DNA of 35,717 nt, from assembly GCA_024225445.1 (NCBI GenBank), contig JAAEMP010000054.1, forward strand, positions 1 through 35,717, given 5' to 3'. The number at the start of each line of letters is the position of its first letter. Position 1 is the first letter of the stretch. The notes beneath the pieces were generated by a model. It was not told the DNA's origin and made no database searches. It worked only from the letters and a program-made list of their open reading frames with translations. The position numbers and the translations under genes are program-made. Source of the stretch: Hyphomicrobiales bacterium. GTDB lineage: Bacteria; Pseudomonadota; Alphaproteobacteria; Rhizobiales; Rhizobiaceae. Below, in pieces: positions 35,506 to 35,717 of the stretch.

Positions 35506-35717
35506 TTATTGACACTTTCCTGCCGCGGGGTCGGTGTCGCTGACTGAACAGTTATCAACTTTCACAAGGGTTTGTACTGACCCCAAGTTGCCGATTGACG
35601 TTTCCAATGAGATGGTCGCTACCAGCCCAAAGTGCCAGATGCTGCTCTGATGGCAATAGTCTGCTTGACTCAACGTGCCATTAGAATTGTCGAGGCTTCT
35701 TCCATCGTTCTGATTGC
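35506..35717 (-). CDS. Possible C-terminal part of a truncated gene at the right edge
   Basis: On the minus strand a frame is open for 69 codons from the right edge to a TAA at 35506-35508. The peptide is Ser/Asp/Gly/Thr-rich with three cysteines (ADYCHQSSIWHFGLVATISL, later VKVDNCSVSDTDPAAGKCQ) and looks extracellular. No start is visible, so the gene would begin beyond the window. A chance open frame of this length is possible. Confidence 0.35.
   Translation of the reverse strand, partial: NQNDGRSLDNSNGTLSQADYCHQSSIWHFGLVATISLETSIGNLGSVQTLVKVDNCSVSDTDPAAGKCQ

Noticed and set aside
1-35717. CRISPR array, prophage, toxin-antitoxin or defence system
   Set aside because: No regularly spaced short repeats, cas, integrase, phage structural or toxin-antitoxin patterns were seen. 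The only regular array is the 90-bp coding repeat at 33924-34290.

Overview
The window is a largely conserved chromosomal segment of an alphaproteobacterium, most likely of the Rhizobiales/Hyphomicrobiales type. This rests on the gene order tsaB-rimI-fur/mur-plsC-miaB-phoH-ybeY-corC, an hrcA-grpE pair, a membrane-bound ferritin (MbfA), and two iron-control (Irr/ICE-type) palindromes. The base composition is moderate (not a high-GC rhizobium) and the intergenic regions are AT-rich.

Layout. (1) 1-5227, minus strand: a seven-gene MoxR/Bat-type operon (moxR, DUF58, DUF4381-like, two von Willebrand A membrane proteins, a TPR protein, and BatD running off the left edge). Every gene junction overlaps. 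(2) 5340-5429: tRNA-Ser(GGA). (3) 5604-6603: a small membrane protein and msrA, followed by a 149-bp MITE-like inverted-repeat element. (4) 6810-7907: secreted murein endopeptidase MepA, then a long imperfect palindromic repeat (8041-8291), one arm of which recurs upstream of tsaB. (5) 8365-13420, minus strand: translation block pheT, pheS, rplT, rpmI, infC, with terminators between units; infC appears to start at the atypical codon ATT. (6) 13565-16052: an alpha/beta hydrolase, RluA-type pseudouridine synthase, and the convergent iron exporter MbfA, which has an Irr-type box on its promoter. (7) 16284-23987, plus strand: hrcA, grpE, glnD, murJ, trpS. (8) 24165-31663, plus strand: an Nfu-type Fe-S carrier with its own Irr-type box, then tsaB, rimI, mur/fur, plsC, miaB, phoH, ybeY, corC.

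After corC the conserved order stops. lnt, which usually follows, is absent. The last 4 kb is accessory: two secreted proteins (one SPOR-like), non-coding stretches, the C-terminal stub and right terminal repeat of an IS66-family insertion sequence, a DUF2336-like protein with four 90-bp (30-residue) tandem repeats in its C-terminus, and an open frame cut by the right edge.

Themes that tie genes together: translation and RNA maturation (PheST, L20, L35, IF3, RluA, TsaB, RimI, MiaB, YbeY, TrpS), proteostasis (HrcA, GrpE, MsrA, MoxR/Bat), and iron/manganese homeostasis (MbfA, Nfu, Mur/Fur, two Irr-type boxes). No CRISPR array, toxin-antitoxin system or recognised defence system was seen. The best leads are the two Irr-type operators, the MITE-like and palindromic repeats, the IS66-marked breakpoint, and the repeat-bearing DUF2336-like protein.
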